Below, in pieces: positions 61,835 through 64,000 of a DNA stretch of 64,000 nt. Each line of letters starts with the position of its first letter. The stretch's first letter is position 1. Source of the DNA: Cyclaneusma minus (taxonomy: Eukaryota; Ascomycota; Leotiomycetes; Marthamycetales; Marthamycetaceae); contig JAKZHN010000018.1 in NCBI GenBank assembly GCA_037179335.1, positions 62,001 to 126,000 of the forward strand, in the 5' to 3' direction. The position numbers were made by a program, and so were the translations under genes. The notes beneath the pieces are model-generated. The model searched no databases and was not told where the DNA came from. It saw nothing but the letters and a program-made list of their open reading frames with translations.

Positions 61835-63546
61835 TGGAAGAAAGGGGTATCCCTGGAGCTTGTCTGTGTTGCTGCAGGAGTTTGGGTGGAAAGACATCGA
61901 TGGAATTTTGGGGCTGGTTGAGCTGTTGCCTGGCGAAAGCCATTTGATCATTAACAGGTTACAAATTGCCGTCTGGGTGGCATTTGACGGAGGATTGGGG
62001 TAACGTGTTGCTGCAGGGGTTCGAGGTGTTTGCGATTGATTGAGATGTTGCTGGGCATTGCTGTGACCGGGAAAGGATCATTTTGGCGAAAGCCATTCAT
62101 GTATTAGCAGACTGCGGTCTGCAGTGGCACGAGATGTTGCTGGACGTTGCTGGGGAGTTAGCGGATTGCTGTCTGCGATACCATTGTACCATCATGATGG
62201 AATTATCACGTACCCGCCCGCAATCCCAAGGCATCAGGACCACTTAGATTCCTCTATCGCTGGCGCTGTTTGTCGATGGAAAGGACCGTTAAAGGGAGCG
62301 AGGGCCGTATCCAGTGACTTTGGCTTTCCAGATAACCCCTACTCGATGATCTTATCATTTCACAGATCGCGCTCTCGAGAACCAAGGGACTTCACCAAGG
62401 TTCGAGCAGAATGGTGTCAGTCATTGGTAGCGTATCATACGACAAGATCAATAGAGTTCTCGTAAAGGGATTCTCGTCCTCGGATACCTACTTTCTGGGC
62501 CGTGAGTCCTTTGATGATGTGCGTTCGCAGCCAAAGGCAGGCGAAATCGGGGTCAAATATCCACAAAGAGATCCCTCCTTCTCCATCTTCCAGTCTCCCA
62601 ATCCTTCTAGACGCAAAGCAAAGGCTTTCGCCCCCTCCACCGGGGTTTGGATGAACAAAATTGGTAAGGAATCAGCACCAAAGGGGGTCAGCCATTAAAT
62701 TGACTGCTGCTTTTTCCAGAGATTGCACTTGCCTTCCCATACACATAGGAACTTAAAACGAAGGTGAGCTCACTGCTGCAGTCGACTCGTGTCCTGGTTC
62801 ATGCGAAGCTGGCGAGGGACAAGAAGCCACCACGGTACTATCCCGTGGCCACCATGTGATCCCCCTTTTACATAGTCCAGCATGCTCCCGAGGCCGTTCC
62901 TCCTTTATAGGACAACCCCATTTCTGCCTGGGCCGCTATCTACTTACCATGATAGTCCGCCCGTCAAATGTTATCATGTTCAAAACGACATTGACGCTGA
63001 GTCGCCGATAGACAAATGTGAAGTGGAGATCCAACCCTCTTAGGAATTTTGGGATAGGCATCCACTCAGATGCCTGAGTGTACTCCGAGATTCCCAGTCG
63101 CTATTCAGTGACTTGCAGCCCTGGATACACCGTCTCCGGCAGGACAAACAGAGCTGTTTCCCCGGCACCCATGGGATCAGCGAGGAGGACCTCTGAATAA
63201 ACGCCCCCCCGGCGGTACAGAGAGATCCCGGGACTTCCGAGATGCCTGCTAGCGCTCGACGACGGTCCGACGGGCAAGTTGTTGCCTGCTCTGGGTTTTC
63301 AAGCCTCTGTATAAAACTGACGTTGTTCTTTTGCGAGCACAAGGGGTGAGGAGAGTGCATCTGAGAGGTGAGGGGATTCCGAATTCTGGACTTGAGCAGA
63401 GGGCACTGACCCTCCGATAAGCTCTCGCGATACGCCGATAAGCAAAAAATAAATTTCGCGAGAACACCAAAGATGCCCCCAATTGACCTCTGGATGAACC
63501 TCCCTCTCTCGCACAACCCCCCAACCTCCCCCAGCCCATCGCAATC
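61835..63546. other. Intergenic region with paired hairpins, then DIM1 upstream sequence
   Basis: TGGC-GAAA-GCCA hairpins are at 61931-61942 and 62084-62095 in similar contexts (GCGAAAGCCATT, then ATTA.CAG), and GCAGAC-TGCG-GTCTGC at 62107-62122. Bases 61860-62170 also repeat GTTGCTG.AG.GTT-type phrases. From 62200 to 63546 I see no gene or repeat; the last few hundred bases are the DIM1 promoter side. Confidence 0.55.
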
Positions 63547-64000
63547 ATGGGCAAAGCCGCCTCGCAAAAGCGCAACAGCGCTTCCTCAAATTCCGCGCCC
63601 TACAGCAAGAAACCCAGCACCACCTCCGCCTCCAACAATGTCTTCAAATTCAACACCAACCACGGCCAGCACATTCTCAAAAACCCCGGTGTGGCGGACG
63701 CCATCGTGCAGAAAGCCTTCCTACGACCTTCCGATACCGTTCTGGAAGTCGGTCCGGGAACGGGAAATTTGACGGTTAGGATTTTGGAGAAGGCCGCGAA
63801 GGTCGTGGCGTGTGAATTGGATCCGAGGATGGCGGCTGAGGTGACGAAGAGAGTGCAGGGGAAGCCGGAGGGGAAGAAGTTGGAGGTGATTGTGGGTGAT
63901 GTGTGCAAGATTGATTTGGATGAGTTGTTTGGGAAGAATGGCGTTGGGGGCGTGGGGGGTGGGAAGCTGGATGTTTGTATTTCAAATACGCCGTATCAGG
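63547..64000 (+). CDS. DIM1: 18S rRNA (adenine) dimethyltransferase Dim1, 5' part
   Basis: Dim1 dimethylates two adjacent adenines near the 3' end of 18S rRNA and is needed for 40S maturation. From ATG 63547 (MGKAASQKRNSASSNSAPYS) 151 codons are visible before the window ends. Motifs: FNTNHGQHILKNP (substrate and SAM entry), SAM-binding motif I EVGPGTGNLT (about residues 67-76), ACELDPRM (motif II), VGDVCKIDL (motif III) and the catalytic NTPYQ at the very edge. No intron is seen so far. A Gly-rich insertion (GVGGVGGGK) precedes motif IV. The short Ser/Asn-rich N terminus is normal for fungal Dim1. Confidence 0.95.
   Translation, partial: MGKAASQKRNSASSNSAPYSKKPSTTSASNNVFKFNTNHGQHILKNPGVADAIVQKAFLRPSDTVLEVGPGTGNLTVRILEKAAKVVACELDPRMAAEVTKRVQGKPEGKKLEVIVGDVCKIDLDELFGKNGVGGVGGGKLDVCISNTPYQ

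Noticed and set aside
63040..63575. Minus-strand frames of 81-175 codons upstream of DIM1
   Set aside because: Three overlapping frames compete, none has recognisable features, and the interval fits a promoter.

Overview
The window is nuclear DNA of a filamentous ascomycete, most likely a dothideomycete-type Pezizomycotina. The evidence is short spliceosomal introns (about 50-90 nt, GTAAGT-type donors, CTAAC-type branch sites, CAG acceptors), a very small Tom5, a Pezizomycotina-type giant involucrin-repeat protein and an intron-containing tRNA-Pro. The lineage call is inference; no name can be given from sequence alone.

Conserved genes form islands. IMP3 (U3 snoRNP) and RSM18 (mitoribosome bS18m) are divergent at 2.3-4.1 kb. 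A broken monoglyceride-lipase-like hydrolase, a complex I NDUFA8-type subunit, NUP57, TOM5 and IWS1 follow at 9.0-15.8 kb. One 22-kb gene at 17.1-39.2 kb encodes a disordered, Lys-rich repeat protein of about 7,350 residues. A small membrane protein lies at 40.8-41.5 kb. The 5' part of DIM1 (18S rRNA dimethylase) is cut by the right edge.

Around these islands lies accessory DNA (0-2, 4-9 and 39.3-63 kb). It holds lineage-specific genes I cannot name, mostly decayed: long reading frames are preserved but interrupted by single TAA/TAG/TGA codons, each explainable by one C-to-T or G-to-A transition, which suggests RIP-like mutation. The least damaged are a GIY-YIG-domain gene (52.2-53.4 kb), a Pro-rich gene (56.1-56.9 kb), a helical gene with one TAA (58.2-59.5 kb) and an NLS-bearing gene (60.9-61.8 kb).

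The accessory DNA has its own recurring architecture: 19-bp minisatellite arrays, in one orientation left of 9 kb and the other right of 39.9 kb; a duplicated upstream element with two back-to-back inverted repeats (51.6, 55.4 and 60.3 kb); and pairs of short hairpins with a GAAA loop in the 3' flank of four consecutive accessory genes. Together these look like a modular gene cassette, and I consider this the most interesting signal in the window. There is also a complete 553-bp MITE with an 8-bp target-site duplication, an intron-bearing tRNA-Pro(CGG) and its degenerate copy, and a 191-bp tandem duplication inside a divergent promoter.

Splice sites were assigned by eye from consensus signals and frame agreement. 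No transcript or homology search was available.
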